Notes: a model not told the origin generated them from the sequence alone. 64,000 nt of DNA from Avibacterium volantium_A (GCF_049366555.1 NZ_JBMMGT010000005.1:42003-106002), one strand, 5' to 3'. Numbered from the stretch's first letter, positions 17,105 to 26,904 are shown. Program-made: numbers and translations.

Positions 17105-18472
17105 TTAAATAATTCTCGAGAACTGTTGGCGTCTGGCTTGTTGTCTTGAGTAGGTGTCAAAACATAAGCAAATATTGCGAATCAGCAAATGCCCAACAGG
17201 GGAAACCTGTAATCCTTTTTCGCCGATTTCAATTAAGCCATCTGCGGCAAGGGGCGCGAGCAATTCTAAATCTTCCGCAAAATGGTTTTTGAAATCAATG
17301 CCATATTGCTGTTCAAATGGGGCGTAATCCAGTTTGAAGTTGCAAATTAGCTGTTTGATAACATCACGGCGCAAGCAATCTTCTTGGCTCATTACAAAGC
17401 CTTTATGAAGTGCGGTGCCTTTTTGCTCAATATCTGCGTAATAATGTTTTAGCTCTTTTTGATTTTGTGCGTAAGTATCCCCTAACAGGCTAATGGCAGA
17501 CACGCCAAGACCAAGCAAATCGCATTCTTCTTGGGTGGTGTAGCCTTGGAAATTGCGGTGTAGCACGCCATTTTGTTGTGCTATCGCAAGTTCATCATCA
17601 GGTTTCGCAAAGTGATCCATTCCAATAAAGCGGTAGCCTGCCCCCTCTAAGGTTTCAATGGTTTTTTGCAAAATGGTGAGCTTGGTTTCAGGTGCAGGCA
17701 GCTGATCCTCTTTAATCTTAGCTTGCCCCGCAAAACGGCTTGGCAAATGGGCATAGTTAAACACGCTCAAACGATCAGGGTTTAATTCAATCACTTTTTG
17801 CAGGGTGAACATAAAGCTTTCCACATTCTGCAATGGCAACCCATAAATCAAATCCAAATTGGTGGATTGAAACCCTAAAGCGCGTGCGCGTTCTAGCAAG
17901 GCTTGAATGAAGTCTTCATCTTGCTCACGGTTTACCGCTTTTTGCACCGCTTTATTGAAATCCTGCACGCCCATACTAATACGGTTAAAGCCGATTTTCC
18001 GCAGATGATCAAGGGTTTCCAGCTCAATTTTACGCGGATCCATTTCGATACTAATTTCGGCGTTATCGGCAAAATGAAAATGCTCACGCAACATTGCCAT
18101 TAAACGGCTGGATTGTTGCTCGGTGAGATAGGTCGGTGTGCCGCCGCCCCAATGCACTTGGGTTACCTTGCGATTGCGGAAAAGTGCGGCGCGATTTTTG
18201 ATTTCTTTTTCCAAATAATCAAGATAAATATCTGCTTTGTGCTGATGACGCGTAATAATTTTGTTACAGGCGCAGAAATAGCACAATTTATGGCAAAACG
18301 GGATATGCACATAAAGAGAAAGCGGACGGTCCGGGTAACGCGCTGCCGCCGCTTGGAAATCTTGTTCAGTATAATTTTCGTTAAATTCTAACGCCGTTGG
18401 GTAAGAGGTGTAACGCGGCCCAGAATAGTTATATTTTTGAATTAACGCGGAATCCCACATAGTTCCAGACAT
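17105..18472 (-). CDS. hemN: Oxygen-independent coproporphyrinogen III oxidase HemN
   Basis: HemN decarboxylates coproporphyrinogen III to protoporphyrinogen IX without oxygen, using radical SAM chemistry. From the ATG at 18472 (GGGGA upstream) it has 455 residues, like E. coli HemN (457). The cluster ligands are Cys60, Cys64 and Cys67 (PFCHKLCYFCACNK), followed by HWGGGTPTYL. The C-terminal HemN domain is present. It sits downstream of yihI and the DUF2489 gene, recalling the enterobacterial yihI-hemN pair. Pasteurellaceae vary in haem synthesis; this gene shows only that the anaerobic step is present. Confidence 0.96.
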   Translation of the reverse strand: MSGTMWDSALIQKYNYSGPRYTSYPTALEFNENYTEQDFQAAAARYPDRPLSLYVHIPFCHKLCYFCACNKIITRHQHKADIYLDYLEKEIKNRAALFRNRKVTQVHWGGGTPTYLTEQQSSRLMAMLREHFHFADNAEISIEMDPRKIELETLDHLRKIGFNRISMGVQDFNKAVQKAVNREQDEDFIQALLERARALGFQSTNLDLIYGLPLQNVESFMFTLQKVIELNPDRLSVFNYAHLPSRFAGQAKIKEDQLPAPETKLTILQKTIETLEGAGYRFIGMDHFAKPDDELAIAQQNGVLHRNFQGYTTQEECDLLGLGVSAISLLGDTYAQNQKELKHYYADIEQKGTALHKGFVMSQEDCLRRDVIKQLICNFKLDYAPFEQQYGIDFKNHFAEDLELLAPLAADGLIEIGEKGLQVSPVGHLLIRNICLCFDTYSRQQARRQQFSRII

Positions 18473-18482
18473 TAATTTCCCC

Positions 18483-18917
18483 CTAAAAATTTTCAATATC
18501 CAACAATAATTGATTTAATTCCAACAAAATTTTGCTTTCAAGATCGGCTTCGGCGCTTTCACGAGTGAGATCTAAACGCATACGCTCGTTCTTTTTTAAT
18601 TCCTTGCGCGCTTGATGCGTTGGCATTTCTTTCACCACATCATAAAGCTCAGCCAGCGCAGGATAAGTGGTGATTTTTAAGCCTAAGGGATCGAGCAACA
18701 TTTTTAATCGAATAGCCCCTTCAGACAAATTGCAATCGCCATTTTGCATTGCCCGCGCGATAATCTCAATACTCTCTTTTAGGCGTTTTACACGCGCCAA
18801 GCGTGCATTTTCTAACGCTTGCTTTTGGCTTTTCAACGCACGCAATAATTTCACCGCATAAGCGGCCATTCCCACAATAATCAAAAGCCCGAGGGCAAGT
18901 AAAAGATAAATCCACAT
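18483..18917 (-). CDS. DUF2489-type membrane-anchored protein
   Basis: The 144-residue protein begins with one hydrophobic helix (MWIYLLLALGLLIIVGMAAYAV), then has a charged helical cytoplasmic domain with LKSQKQALENARLARVKRLKESIEIIARAMQNGDCNLSEGAIRLKMLLDP. This is the pattern of the DUF2489 family, found between yihI and hemN in related genomes. Function is unknown. It starts three bases after the yihI stop and ends ten bases before hemN, so the three genes are probably one operon. Confidence 0.75.
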   Translation of the reverse strand: MWIYLLLALGLLIIVGMAAYAVKLLRALKSQKQALENARLARVKRLKESIEIIARAMQNGDCNLSEGAIRLKMLLDPLGLKITTYPALAELYDVVKEMPTHQARKELKKNERMRLDLTRESAEADLESKILLELNQLLLDIENF

Positions 18918-18920
18918 AAA

Positions 18921-19487
18921 TTATTTAAACTGATTAATATCAATGGCTTCAAAAGTGCGGTATAAATCTTCCGCGTTTTCTTCTTCATCTTTAATACCAA
19001 GCTCGTCCATTAATTGAGCGATGCGATCAAGGCATTCGTCCACAAAGGCTTGATCTTTGGCATTTAAGGTTTTGCCTGCTTCAAGCTGATCCAACAAATC
19101 ATTTAAACATTCGTTGTTTTCAAGCTGTTCAAGTTCCACCATAGGATCAAGGGCTTTCGGTTTTGTAACTTCCACGGGCGGAATGGTCATTCCTTTTTCA
19201 GGCTTATTGACAAACTCCACCACTAATGGAATTTTTTTGCGACTGCCTACGCGGGGATCTAACTTGGCATCTTGCTCAAGAGCTTTATTTTCTTCTTGGC
19301 GACTATGGCGAGAGCCAGCCACGAGACCTTTGTGTTTTTTCTTTCTTTTTTCTTCACGCGCTTTGGCATCTAATTCATAACGTGTCAATTTACGCCCACG
19401 CCCAGTTGGGGCGCTTTGCGCGGGTTTATCCGCCTTGCGTGTTGGCATAATATCCGTAATACGGCGTGTTTTCTTTTGACGGGACAT
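18921..19487 (-). CDS. yihI: Der GTPase-activating protein YihI
   Basis: YihI stimulates the GTPase Der and so modulates 50S ribosome assembly. The 188-residue protein has the very basic N-terminal half (RQKKTRRITDIMPTRK, then KAREEKRKKKHKGLVAGSRH) and an acidic C-terminal half (LDRIAQLMDELGIKDEEENAEDLY), the usual YihI layout. It is the first gene of yihI-DUF2489-hemN. Confidence 0.9.
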   Translation of the reverse strand: MSRQKKTRRITDIMPTRKADKPAQSAPTGRGRKLTRYELDAKAREEKRKKKHKGLVAGSRHSRQEENKALEQDAKLDPRVGSRKKIPLVVEFVNKPEKGMTIPPVEVTKPKALDPMVELEQLENNECLNDLLDQLEAGKTLNAKDQAFVDECLDRIAQLMDELGIKDEEENAEDLYRTFEAIDINQFK

Positions 19488-19519
19488 AATTTCTCTACTA
19501 TTTGGTAAAAATGAATCGG

Positions 19520-19551
19520 GGAGAATTGTAGCATTAAATCACCAATTCTCC
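19520..19551. other. Hairpin between rluA and yihI
   Basis: GGAGAATTG and CAATTCTCC form a 9-base stem with a 14-base loop in the 93-base gap after rluA. There is no clear T run, so a terminator for rluA-rapA is possible but weak. Confidence 0.35.
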
Positions 19552-19580
19552 GCATTATTTCTGTGATTGGTTAGAACGAA

Positions 19581-20240
19581 TTAAAACGGCACATCTGCCG
19601 TGAAATTCATTATTTCCCCCGTTAAAGGGTGGCGAATTTGTAAGGATTGTGCGTGCAAACACAAACGTGGCGACATCGCTTTCGCTTGTGGGTGAGCATA
19701 AAACTTATCGCCTAAAATAGGGTGGCCAAGGGCAAGCATATGTAGCCTTAATTGGTGCGAACGCCCTGTAATTGGGGTGAGCTTTACCCTTGTGCTGTTA
19801 TTCGGTAGGCGTTCTAAAATTTCAAAATTTGTTACCGCACTTTTGCCCAGTTCAAAACAAATTTTCTGTCTAGGACGATTTTCCCAATCGCAAATTAGTG
19901 GCAAATTCACCGTGCCGCTATCTTGCGCTAAATGCCCCCAAACGAGCGCTTGATAAGATTTCTTCGGCTCACGCTCGCGAAACTGGCGTTTGAGTTCTTT
20001 ATCCGCCAGCTTGCTCATTGCAAACAGCAAAATCCCACTGGTTGCCATATCAAGACGGTGCGCCGGCTCGCAAAAGCCATATCTTTCTTTTACGCGCGAC
20101 ATTGCGCTGTCGTAATATTGCGGTTGGTTACCCGGCACGGAAAGCAAACCGCTCGGCTTATTTACCAATAAAATATGGTTGTCGTGATAAATCACATCTA
20201 ACCAAGGCTCGCGTGGGGGATTGTAGTCAATTAATGCCAT
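19581..20240 (-). CDS. rluA: Pseudouridine synthase RluA
   Basis: RluA makes pseudouridine at position 746 of 23S rRNA and 32 of some tRNAs. The 219 residues match E. coli RluA. The catalytic Asp64 lies in HRLDMATSGILLF, and GRSHQLRLHMLALGHPILGD is the second conserved motif. It has no S4 domain, unlike RluC and RluD. Its start overlaps the rapA stop by one base (TAATG), giving a rapA-rluA operon as in E. coli. Confidence 0.96.
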   Translation of the reverse strand: MALIDYNPPREPWLDVIYHDNHILLVNKPSGLLSVPGNQPQYYDSAMSRVKERYGFCEPAHRLDMATSGILLFAMSKLADKELKRQFREREPKKSYQALVWGHLAQDSGTVNLPLICDWENRPRQKICFELGKSAVTNFEILERLPNNSTRVKLTPITGRSHQLRLHMLALGHPILGDKFYAHPQAKAMSPRLCLHAQSLQIRHPLTGEIMNFTADVPF

Positions 20241-23134
20241 TATTTACTCTTATTGCTGATAATCACACGCAGGCTATCCAAGCGCCAAGTGGCTTTGTGC
20301 AAATGTTGTAAAATTTGCTCACGCTCGGCACTGAGTGCGTCAATTTCATCTTGGCGAATGGTTTTATTCACTTGTTTTAACGCCTGCAAGCGGGTTAATT
20401 CACTGTCCAAACGCTGCGCAGCTTGCTGCTCTGCGTGCTGAATTAATCTTTGCGCTTGTTCGCCAATTTGACGTTCACCTGCTTTTAATAATTGTTCAAT
20501 ATTGGCGCGCAACATTTTGATTACCTTGCTCGCCATTTGTTTTGCCATCGGTTTAAGCTGTTTTTGTAGCAGTTCAAAGCCCACTTTATCTGCCAAATTA
20601 TGACCTTTGCCGTCAATTAATAAGCGCACTGGCGTTGGGGGTAAGAAACGAGTAAGCTGCAAACCGCGTGGCGCTTGGGCTTCCACAATGTAAATGAGTT
20701 CCAACCACAGCGATCCCACAGGCAATTCATTATTGATTAGCAATGATACGGCAGTTTTGCCAATCTCGCCATCAGTAATCAAATCAATGCCGTTGCGGAT
20801 CATCGGGTGATCCCAAGTGAAAAACTCAACGTCTTCGCGCGCCACGGCTAAATTGCGATCAAAGGTTACCGTTAAGCCTTCTTCTTTTAAGCCCGGGAAA
20901 TCTGGCACCAGCATTGTGCCTGTGGGGTGAATGACAATGCTCTTTTCGCCGAGATCTTCTTGCTCCACGCCAATAATATCGAACAAATTCAAGGTGAAAT
21001 TAATTAACTCGCTTGAACCATCTTGCTCGCCAATGGCTTGTGCCAAGGCTTGGGCTTGTTCGCCACCGTTAGAATTAATTTCTAATAGGCGATCTCTGCC
21101 TTGATCAAGCTGCACTTTTAAGGCATCACGCTCGGTTCGGGTCTGAGCGACAAATTCATCAAACGCCGCATTCTGTTCATTATGCTGTAAAAAATCTTGC
21201 AATTTTGTACCGCACTTTTCAAACAAGGTTGCCCCCATCGGACTGGTTTCTTCAAATGCGTTTAGCCCTTGATGATACCATTTTGCCAACAGAACTTGCG
21301 GACTATCCGCAAAACAAGGGGCGTAAATTTCAATGTCTTGCGTTTGCCCAATGCGATCTAAGCGTCCAATGCACTGTTCCAATAAATCAGGATTATCTGG
21401 CAAATTAAACAGCACCAAATGATGGGCAAACTGGAAATTTCGCCCTTCTGAACCAATGCTGGACGTAAGCAACACCTGCGCGCCCTCTTCCTGTTGAGCA
21501 AAGTAAGCCGCGGCTTTATCCCGTTCCACAATGGACATATTTTGATGGAACACGGCGCTGCGAATGGCTTCTTTTTCGCGTAAGGCTTTCTCTAGCTGAA
21601 TGGCGGTTTTGGCTTGATGACAAATCACCAACACTTTTTCTTCGCGGTGAGATTGTAAGAAATCAATCAGCCATTCCACACGCGGATCAAAATCCCACCA
21701 GGCGGCATCAGGGTTCATTTTTTGGAAGATCTGCTCGGGGTAAAATAAATCGCTGGTTTTCACTTCGCCAAGCATTTTCAGCACGCCAATCGCATTGCGA
21801 TATTGCTTTGGCATTGGCAAGGTGATTTCGTGATAATGACGCAGCGGGAAGCCTTTCACGCCTTGGCGGGTATTACGAAATAACACACGACTGGTGCCGT
21901 GGCGATCGAGCAAGTTTTCCACTAAGGTTTCACGCGCTTGAACTTTTTTCTCGCTATGATGAAGATCCGCTAATAATTCGTTAATATCTTGATCAGACAG
22001 CAATTCCGCTAAATGTTTTTCTTCTTGCGTGCTTAATGGCTGCTCGCTTAGCAATCCATTCACGGCTTCAGCCACTGGTTGATAATGCTGCTGTTCTTGC
22101 ACAAAAGCGCTGTAATCATAAAAGCGATCGGGATCGAGCAATTTCAAACGCGCGAAATGGCTTTCTTGCCCTAATTGTTCAGGGGTTGCCGTCAGCAATA
22201 ACACGGCTGGAATATGGCTCGCCAACTGCTCGACAATTTGATAAGCCAAACTTGGCGCGTGTTCCGACCATTCAAGATGATGCGCTTCATCAACAATCAA
22301 TAAATCAAATTCCGCATTCATCAGTTGTTCTGCGCGTTTAGGCTTTTGCACCAGCCAATCTAGGGCGTAAATAATTAAGGATTCTGTTTTAAACGGATTG
22401 GCTGCCACGCCCCCATCAAGCCCATCAAAATCCGCACAACGTTCTTCATCAAACAAGGAAAAATGCAAATTAAAACGGCGTAGCATTTCCACAAGCCATT
22501 GATGTTGCAAGGTTTCTGGCACGATAATAAGCACGCGATCGACCTTTTCGGCAAACAATTGTTGCTGCAAGATCATTCCTGCTTCAATGGTTTTGCCCAG
22601 CCCCACTTCGTCAGCTAACAACACTCGCGGCGCAATGCGTTGCCCCACTTCTTTGGCAATATGCAATTGGTGGGGAATTAACCCACCGCGAATACCGCGT
22701 AAGCCACGCAATGGTGATTGATACTGCGCTTGGCGTTGTTGCAAGGCACGATAACGCAACACGAATTGGCTTGCGCGATCAATCTGCCCCGCGAATAAAC
22801 GCTCCTGCGGCTTACTAAAGGCAATTTGCGCACTGAGATCGGCTTCTTGCAATAGGGTTTCTTGCCCATCTTCTTTTTGCACCAAATAGAATGCCAGCCC
22901 GTTATGATCTAACACTTCAAGCACCTTGCCCTGCCAGCCCTCTTTATGACGAATTTCATCACCCACTTGAAAAACCACACGCACTAACGGGGCATTATCT
23001 AAGGCATAAATACGAATTTCTTCGGCGGCAGGAAAATTTAGCGTAACCGTACGGTGATTGACTTCCGCAACCACGCCCAAGCCAAGATCATTTTCACTTT
23101 CACTAATCCAACGCTGACCAACTATAAAGGACAT
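20240..23134 (-). CDS. rapA: RNA polymerase-associated SWI2/SNF2 ATPase RapA
   Basis: RapA (HepA) binds RNA polymerase and recycles stalled complexes. From the ATG at 23134 it has 964 residues, close to E. coli RapA (968). The frame is open further upstream, but MSFIVGQRWISESENDLGLG is the family N-terminus. Helicase motifs are visible: LLADEVGLGKTIEAGMI (I), IVDEAHHLEW (II), LLLTATP (III) and IGRLDRIGQTQDI (VI). No strong ribosome site precedes the start. An uptake signal lies inside the gene near 21209. Confidence 0.97.
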   Translation of the reverse strand: MSFIVGQRWISESENDLGLGVVAEVNHRTVTLNFPAAEEIRIYALDNAPLVRVVFQVGDEIRHKEGWQGKVLEVLDHNGLAFYLVQKEDGQETLLQEADLSAQIAFSKPQERLFAGQIDRASQFVLRYRALQQRQAQYQSPLRGLRGIRGGLIPHQLHIAKEVGQRIAPRVLLADEVGLGKTIEAGMILQQQLFAEKVDRVLIIVPETLQHQWLVEMLRRFNLHFSLFDEERCADFDGLDGGVAANPFKTESLIIYALDWLVQKPKRAEQLMNAEFDLLIVDEAHHLEWSEHAPSLAYQIVEQLASHIPAVLLLTATPEQLGQESHFARLKLLDPDRFYDYSAFVQEQQHYQPVAEAVNGLLSEQPLSTQEEKHLAELLSDQDINELLADLHHSEKKVQARETLVENLLDRHGTSRVLFRNTRQGVKGFPLRHYHEITLPMPKQYRNAIGVLKMLGEVKTSDLFYPEQIFQKMNPDAAWWDFDPRVEWLIDFLQSHREEKVLVICHQAKTAIQLEKALREKEAIRSAVFHQNMSIVERDKAAAYFAQQEEGAQVLLTSSIGSEGRNFQFAHHLVLFNLPDNPDLLEQCIGRLDRIGQTQDIEIYAPCFADSPQVLLAKWYHQGLNAFEETSPMGATLFEKCGTKLQDFLQHNEQNAAFDEFVAQTRTERDALKVQLDQGRDRLLEINSNGGEQAQALAQAIGEQDGSSELINFTLNLFDIIGVEQEDLGEKSIVIHPTGTMLVPDFPGLKEEGLTVTFDRNLAVAREDVEFFTWDHPMIRNGIDLITDGEIGKTAVSLLINNELPVGSLWLELIYIVEAQAPRGLQLTRFLPPTPVRLLIDGKGHNLADKVGFELLQKQLKPMAKQMASKVIKMLRANIEQLLKAGERQIGEQAQRLIQHAEQQAAQRLDSELTRLQALKQVNKTIRQDEIDALSAEREQILQHLHKATWRLDSLRVIISNKSK

Positions 23135-23380
23135 AAAATTTACTCTTATTATTGTTATAGCTAAATGACGTATGCTTATAACAAGCCATTTAGCGAAGAT
23201 TTTATTACGAAAAAGGGCGGCTATTTTAACGATCTTACAGTGAAAAAGAAATGAAAATATATACAACAAAAACACAACATCAATCACAGAATAAAAAGAA
23301 AAATGTAGCCTATCCTTGACTTTTAAAAAGTGCGGTGCAAAAATCGCAAGGTTTTTATTTCACTTATTAAGGATAATGCT

Positions 23381-24061
23381 ATGCGTTTTTCTCAAACTCT
23401 TAAAAATGAATTTTTTGGCGGCTGGAAACCTTTTGAAGTTGTCTGGCTTTTCTTATTTATTGCTGCACAGCTTTACGCCTATGCACAATCGCCTGTGTCT
23501 TGGTTAGAAGCGCTCGCAGGGATTTCAGGTATCTTATGCGTAGTGTTTGTGGGCAAAGGAAAAATCAGTAACTATTTCTTCGGTTTGATTTTTGCTTATA
23601 GCTATTTCTATGTGTCGTTAGACAACAAATTTTATGGCGAAATGACCACGACCCTTTATGTTTATATTCCTGCGCAATTTATCGGTTATTTCTTATGGAA
23701 AGAAAATATGCGTAACAGCGCAGAACAAAGCGAAACGGTAATCGCTAAATTCTTGACTGTAAAAGGTTGGGTCACCCTAATCAGCCTTGTGGTACTGGGT
23801 TCTATTGCCTTTATCAGCATTTTAAAAACAACTGACGGCAATTCTATCGGCTTAGATGGCGTCACCACCGTTCTGGTTATTGCAGCACAATTATTGATGA
23901 TTTTGCGTTATAGCGAACAGTGGATCTTATGGATTATCATCAATATCCTTTCTATCATTCTCTGGGCTGACACTCCAGCAATGTATTTAATGTTCGGGGC
24001 TTATTTGCTTAACTCATTATACGGCTATTACAACTGGTCGAAGTTAGCGAAAAATTCGTAA
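23381..24061 (+). CDS. pnuC: Nicotinamide riboside transporter PnuC
   Basis: PnuC brings nicotinamide riboside across the inner membrane for NAD synthesis, the core of V-factor use in Haemophilus-like bacteria. From the ATG at 23381 (AAGGA upstream) it has 226 residues and seven or eight hydrophobic segments; the FGLIFAYSYFYVSLDNKFYGEMTTTLYVYIPAQFIGYFLWKEN stretch is diagnostic. It is monocistronic with an uptake signal just upstream and a terminator after it. NadR and NadN are not in the window, so V-factor dependence cannot be judged. Confidence 0.96.
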   Translation: MRFSQTLKNEFFGGWKPFEVVWLFLFIAAQLYAYAQSPVSWLEALAGISGILCVVFVGKGKISNYFFGLIFAYSYFYVSLDNKFYGEMTTTLYVYIPAQFIGYFLWKENMRNSAEQSETVIAKFLTVKGWVTLISLVVLGSIAFISILKTTDGNSIGLDGVTTVLVIAAQLLMILRYSEQWILWIIINILSIILWADTPAMYLMFGAYLLNSLYGYYNWSKLAKNS

Positions 24062-24084
24062 AAAATGACCGCACTTTAAAAATA

Positions 24085-24116
24085 AAAACTTGGCATAATT
24101 GCCAAGTTTTTTGTTT
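24085..24116. terminator. Bidirectional terminator between pnuC and glpQ
   Basis: AAAACTTGGC-ATAATT-GCCAAGTTTT with T runs on both strands lies between two convergent genes. An uptake signal lies just before it. Confidence 0.85.
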
Positions 24117-24158
24117 TTCAGTAACAGTTAAAGTTTTACTTTTCTATAAAAATTCTTT

Positions 24159-25256
24159 CTATTTATCTTTCCCCAAAAACTCCACCGCAGTATCCGGGAA
24201 ATCGGTGAAAATACCTGTTGCGCCAGCTTGGTTTAATAAGGCATCGTACATTTGGTTTACGTTAGTAAAAAATGCAGGTAAGGCATCTTTGCGTACGGTG
24301 TAAGGGTGTAGTTCCATATTGTATTTTTTCAATTCTTGCACAAGTGGGGTGTAAACCACTTTGTCTTTTGTGGATTGATCTTTATCTATCAACATATACC
24401 AACCTGGCCCTACGCCGTCTGCATATTTTGCTACTTCTGCCATTGCGCCATCTTTGAACATCCAACCATAATCATAGTTTACCCATTCGCCTTGCGGATT
24501 TTTTTCTTCCGTTTCGTGCCAATCGGTGTAGGCGATAAGCTGGACTAATTTGAGATCCATTCCTAGACTCGGCATTAGCTCAGTTTTGATGCGTTTAAGT
24601 TCATTAAAGTCAAAGGTTTGCAAATAAACGCGATCGGATTTTTGCGTATAACCATATTTTTTCAGCACTTCCAAGGTCGCTTTGGCAATATCTTTCCCTT
24701 CTTTATGATGTAGCCAAGGGGCTTTGATTTCGGGGTAAATGCCGATTTTTTTGCCTGTGGATTTTTCTAGTCCTTGGATAAATTCGATTTCATCTTCAAA
24801 GGTGTGAATTTTGAAATGGGATTTCCACATTGGGAATCGATCAGGGTAAACCTGTACCTGTTTACCATCTACCACTTTGAAATTTTCGGTCATATTAAGC
24901 GATTGGATCTCCGCAAGGGTGAAATCCACCACATAATAACGTCCATCTGAGCGTTTACGATCGGGGAATTTTTTCGCCACGTCAGTCAGCCCGTCTAAAA
25001 AATGATCGTGGATCACGATTAAATGATCGTCTTTCGTCATCGCTAAATCTTGTTCTAAATAATCCGCTTTTTGTCCAAAGGCAAGGGCTTTACTTTCTAG
25101 TGTATGCTCAGGCAAATAGCCACTTGCTCCGCGGTGAGCGATAACAAGTTTTTCATTATTGTTCATTGTCGGCATTGCATTTGCTGATTGCACACAAGTA
25201 AATGCCAAGGTGGATAAGGCAACAACTTGGGCTAATTTTTTTAATTTGAATGTCAT
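24159..25256 (-). CDS. glpQ: Glycerophosphodiester phosphodiesterase GlpQ (protein D homologue)
   Basis: GlpQ hydrolyses glycerophosphodiesters to glycerol-3-phosphate, imported by GlpT just upstream. From the ATG at 25256 (AAGGAG) it has 365 residues. GDPD motifs are plain: IAHRGASGYLPEHT, EQDLAMTKDDHLIVIHDHFLDGLTD and YPEIKAPW. The N-terminus is a signal peptide (MTFKLKKLAQVVALSTLAF...) with cleavage likely after ANA at residue 33. Haemophilus influenzae protein D is a lipoprotein; here the only Cys in this region is in AFTC, which is not a canonical lipobox, so the enzyme may be soluble periplasmic. Confidence 0.95.
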   Translation of the reverse strand: MTFKLKKLAQVVALSTLAFTCVQSANAMPTMNNNEKLVIAHRGASGYLPEHTLESKALAFGQKADYLEQDLAMTKDDHLIVIHDHFLDGLTDVAKKFPDRKRSDGRYYVVDFTLAEIQSLNMTENFKVVDGKQVQVYPDRFPMWKSHFKIHTFEDEIEFIQGLEKSTGKKIGIYPEIKAPWLHHKEGKDIAKATLEVLKKYGYTQKSDRVYLQTFDFNELKRIKTELMPSLGMDLKLVQLIAYTDWHETEEKNPQGEWVNYDYGWMFKDGAMAEVAKYADGVGPGWYMLIDKDQSTKDKVVYTPLVQELKKYNMELHPYTVRKDALPAFFTNVNQMYDALLNQAGATGIFTDFPDTAVEFLGKDK

Positions 25257-25349
25257 AAAAACTCCTTTTAGTAAAGTGCGGTGCTTTTTCACCGAATTTT
25301 TATCAATAAAAAAGGAAGGGCATTGCTGCACTTCCTTTCTGATTATTCA

Positions 25350-26795
25350 CTATTTACCGTAGTGATCGCTTAATGTAGCTTTATGTTTTGCTTCTTGAAT
25401 GGTTACGATTAAGAGTAATAATACAGCTAAGATGCCGCCGGTGATCATTACATAGAAACCACCGTCCCAACCGTAGTATTCCGCAGCCCAACCTACAACG
25501 GCTGAAGCGGAAACGGTACCACCGAGATAACCAAATAAGCCTGTGAAACCTGCAGCTGTACCTGCCGCTTTTTTCGGTGCAAGTTCAAGAGCGTGTAAAC
25601 CAATTAACATTACTGGACCATAAATTAAGAAACCGATAGTGGTCATTAAGATAAAGTCAGTTAATTGATACGGATTTTGATACCACGCTTTGCCTGCATA
25701 TTGCGCAAGTTCAGATTCTGGTGTTGCTGGGTTTAACCATAATGCTACTACCGCAATGGTGGTTAAGATCATAAAGATGAAACCCGTTAAACCACGTTTG
25801 CCTTTAAATAGGTGATCCGATACCCAACCACAGATAAGCGTTCCCGGAATCGCCGCTAATTCATAAATGGTGTATGCCCACGCCGTACCTTTGATATTGA
25901 AGTGTTTTACTTCGCCCAAATACACTGGCGACCATTTTAATACGCCATAACGAATGAGATAAACGAACACGTTAGCAATGGCGATGTACCATAACAATTT
26001 GTTTTTCAATACATAAGTAACGAAAATATCTTTGGTGCTGAGATCGTTTTCGTAGGTTTTTTCGTTGTAATCATCTGGGTAATCATTACGCCATTTTTCA
26101 ATGGCAGGTAAACCACAAGATTGAGGCGTATCTTTCATTACTAAGAATACTGGAATGGCCGCAATCATTGCCGCAATACCCGGATAGTAAAGTGCTTGTT
26201 GCCATACATCTTTTGCAGTGGCTTGCACGCCGTGCTCACTGAAATAAATCGCACTGGCTAATAGCACCATTGCGCCCGGCACCATTCCCCCTAGATTGTG
26301 CGCGGTATTCCAGATAGAGACGATTGTTCCGCGTTCATTTTTCGACCACCAGTGTACCATTGTACGTCCGCACGGCGGCCACCCCATACCTTGGAACCAA
26401 CCATTAAGGAAGATCATCACAAACATCACTAAAATGCCTGATGTCGCCCAAGGCATTAAGCCCATTAGGGTCATACATAAACCTGAAAGCAACAAACCAC
26501 AAGGTAAGAAAACTTTCGGATTTGAGCGGTCAGAAATGGTTGCCATAAAGAATTTTGACAAACCATAAGCTAAACCTGCCCCAGTCCCGATAATACCCAG
26601 TTCAGCTTTGTTATAAAGCCCTGCTTCAATTAACCCTTTTTGTGCTAAATCGAAATTGGCACGCACGAAATAATACGCGGCGTAACCAAAGAAGATCCCT
26701 GCAAACACTTGCCAACGTAAGCGTTTATAAGTGGAATCAATTTTCTCTTTTGGCAGCTCCGCAATATGGGGAGCTGGTTTAAACGGTCCAAACAT
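25350..26795 (-). CDS. glpT: Glycerol-3-phosphate/phosphate antiporter GlpT
   Basis: GlpT exchanges external glycerol-3-phosphate for phosphate. The 481-residue MFS protein has twelve predicted transmembrane segments. Its N-terminal IDSTYKRLRWQVFAGIFFGYAAYYFVRANFDLAQ and GWFQGMGWPPCGRTMVHWW motifs mark the organophosphate:phosphate antiporter family. It is the first gene of glpTQ, divergent from glpABC across a region with CRP and GlpR-like sites. Confidence 0.96.
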   Translation of the reverse strand: MFGPFKPAPHIAELPKEKIDSTYKRLRWQVFAGIFFGYAAYYFVRANFDLAQKGLIEAGLYNKAELGIIGTGAGLAYGLSKFFMATISDRSNPKVFLPCGLLLSGLCMTLMGLMPWATSGILVMFVMIFLNGWFQGMGWPPCGRTMVHWWSKNERGTIVSIWNTAHNLGGMVPGAMVLLASAIYFSEHGVQATAKDVWQQALYYPGIAAMIAAIPVFLVMKDTPQSCGLPAIEKWRNDYPDDYNEKTYENDLSTKDIFVTYVLKNKLLWYIAIANVFVYLIRYGVLKWSPVYLGEVKHFNIKGTAWAYTIYELAAIPGTLICGWVSDHLFKGKRGLTGFIFMILTTIAVVALWLNPATPESELAQYAGKAWYQNPYQLTDFILMTTIGFLIYGPVMLIGLHALELAPKKAAGTAAGFTGLFGYLGGTVSASAVVGWAAEYYGWDGGFYVMITGGILAVLLLLIVTIQEAKHKATLSDHYGK

Positions 26796-26832
26796 AGAAA
26801 TTCTCCAAGTTGTTATTTTTTATAGATGAAAG

Positions 26833-26850
26833 ACGTTCTTTTACGAACAT
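26833..26850. promoter_or_regulatory. GlpR-like operator near glpT
   Basis: ACGTTCTTT followed by TACGAACAT is an imperfect palindrome resembling the GlpR half-site ATGTTCGnn. It lies about 38-55 bases upstream of the glpT start. By pattern only. Confidence 0.45.
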
Positions 26851-26904
26851 TTCCAACATATCATAGCGAGAAAATAAAAAACGAAAAGCAGATAAAGTTT
26901 AAGA

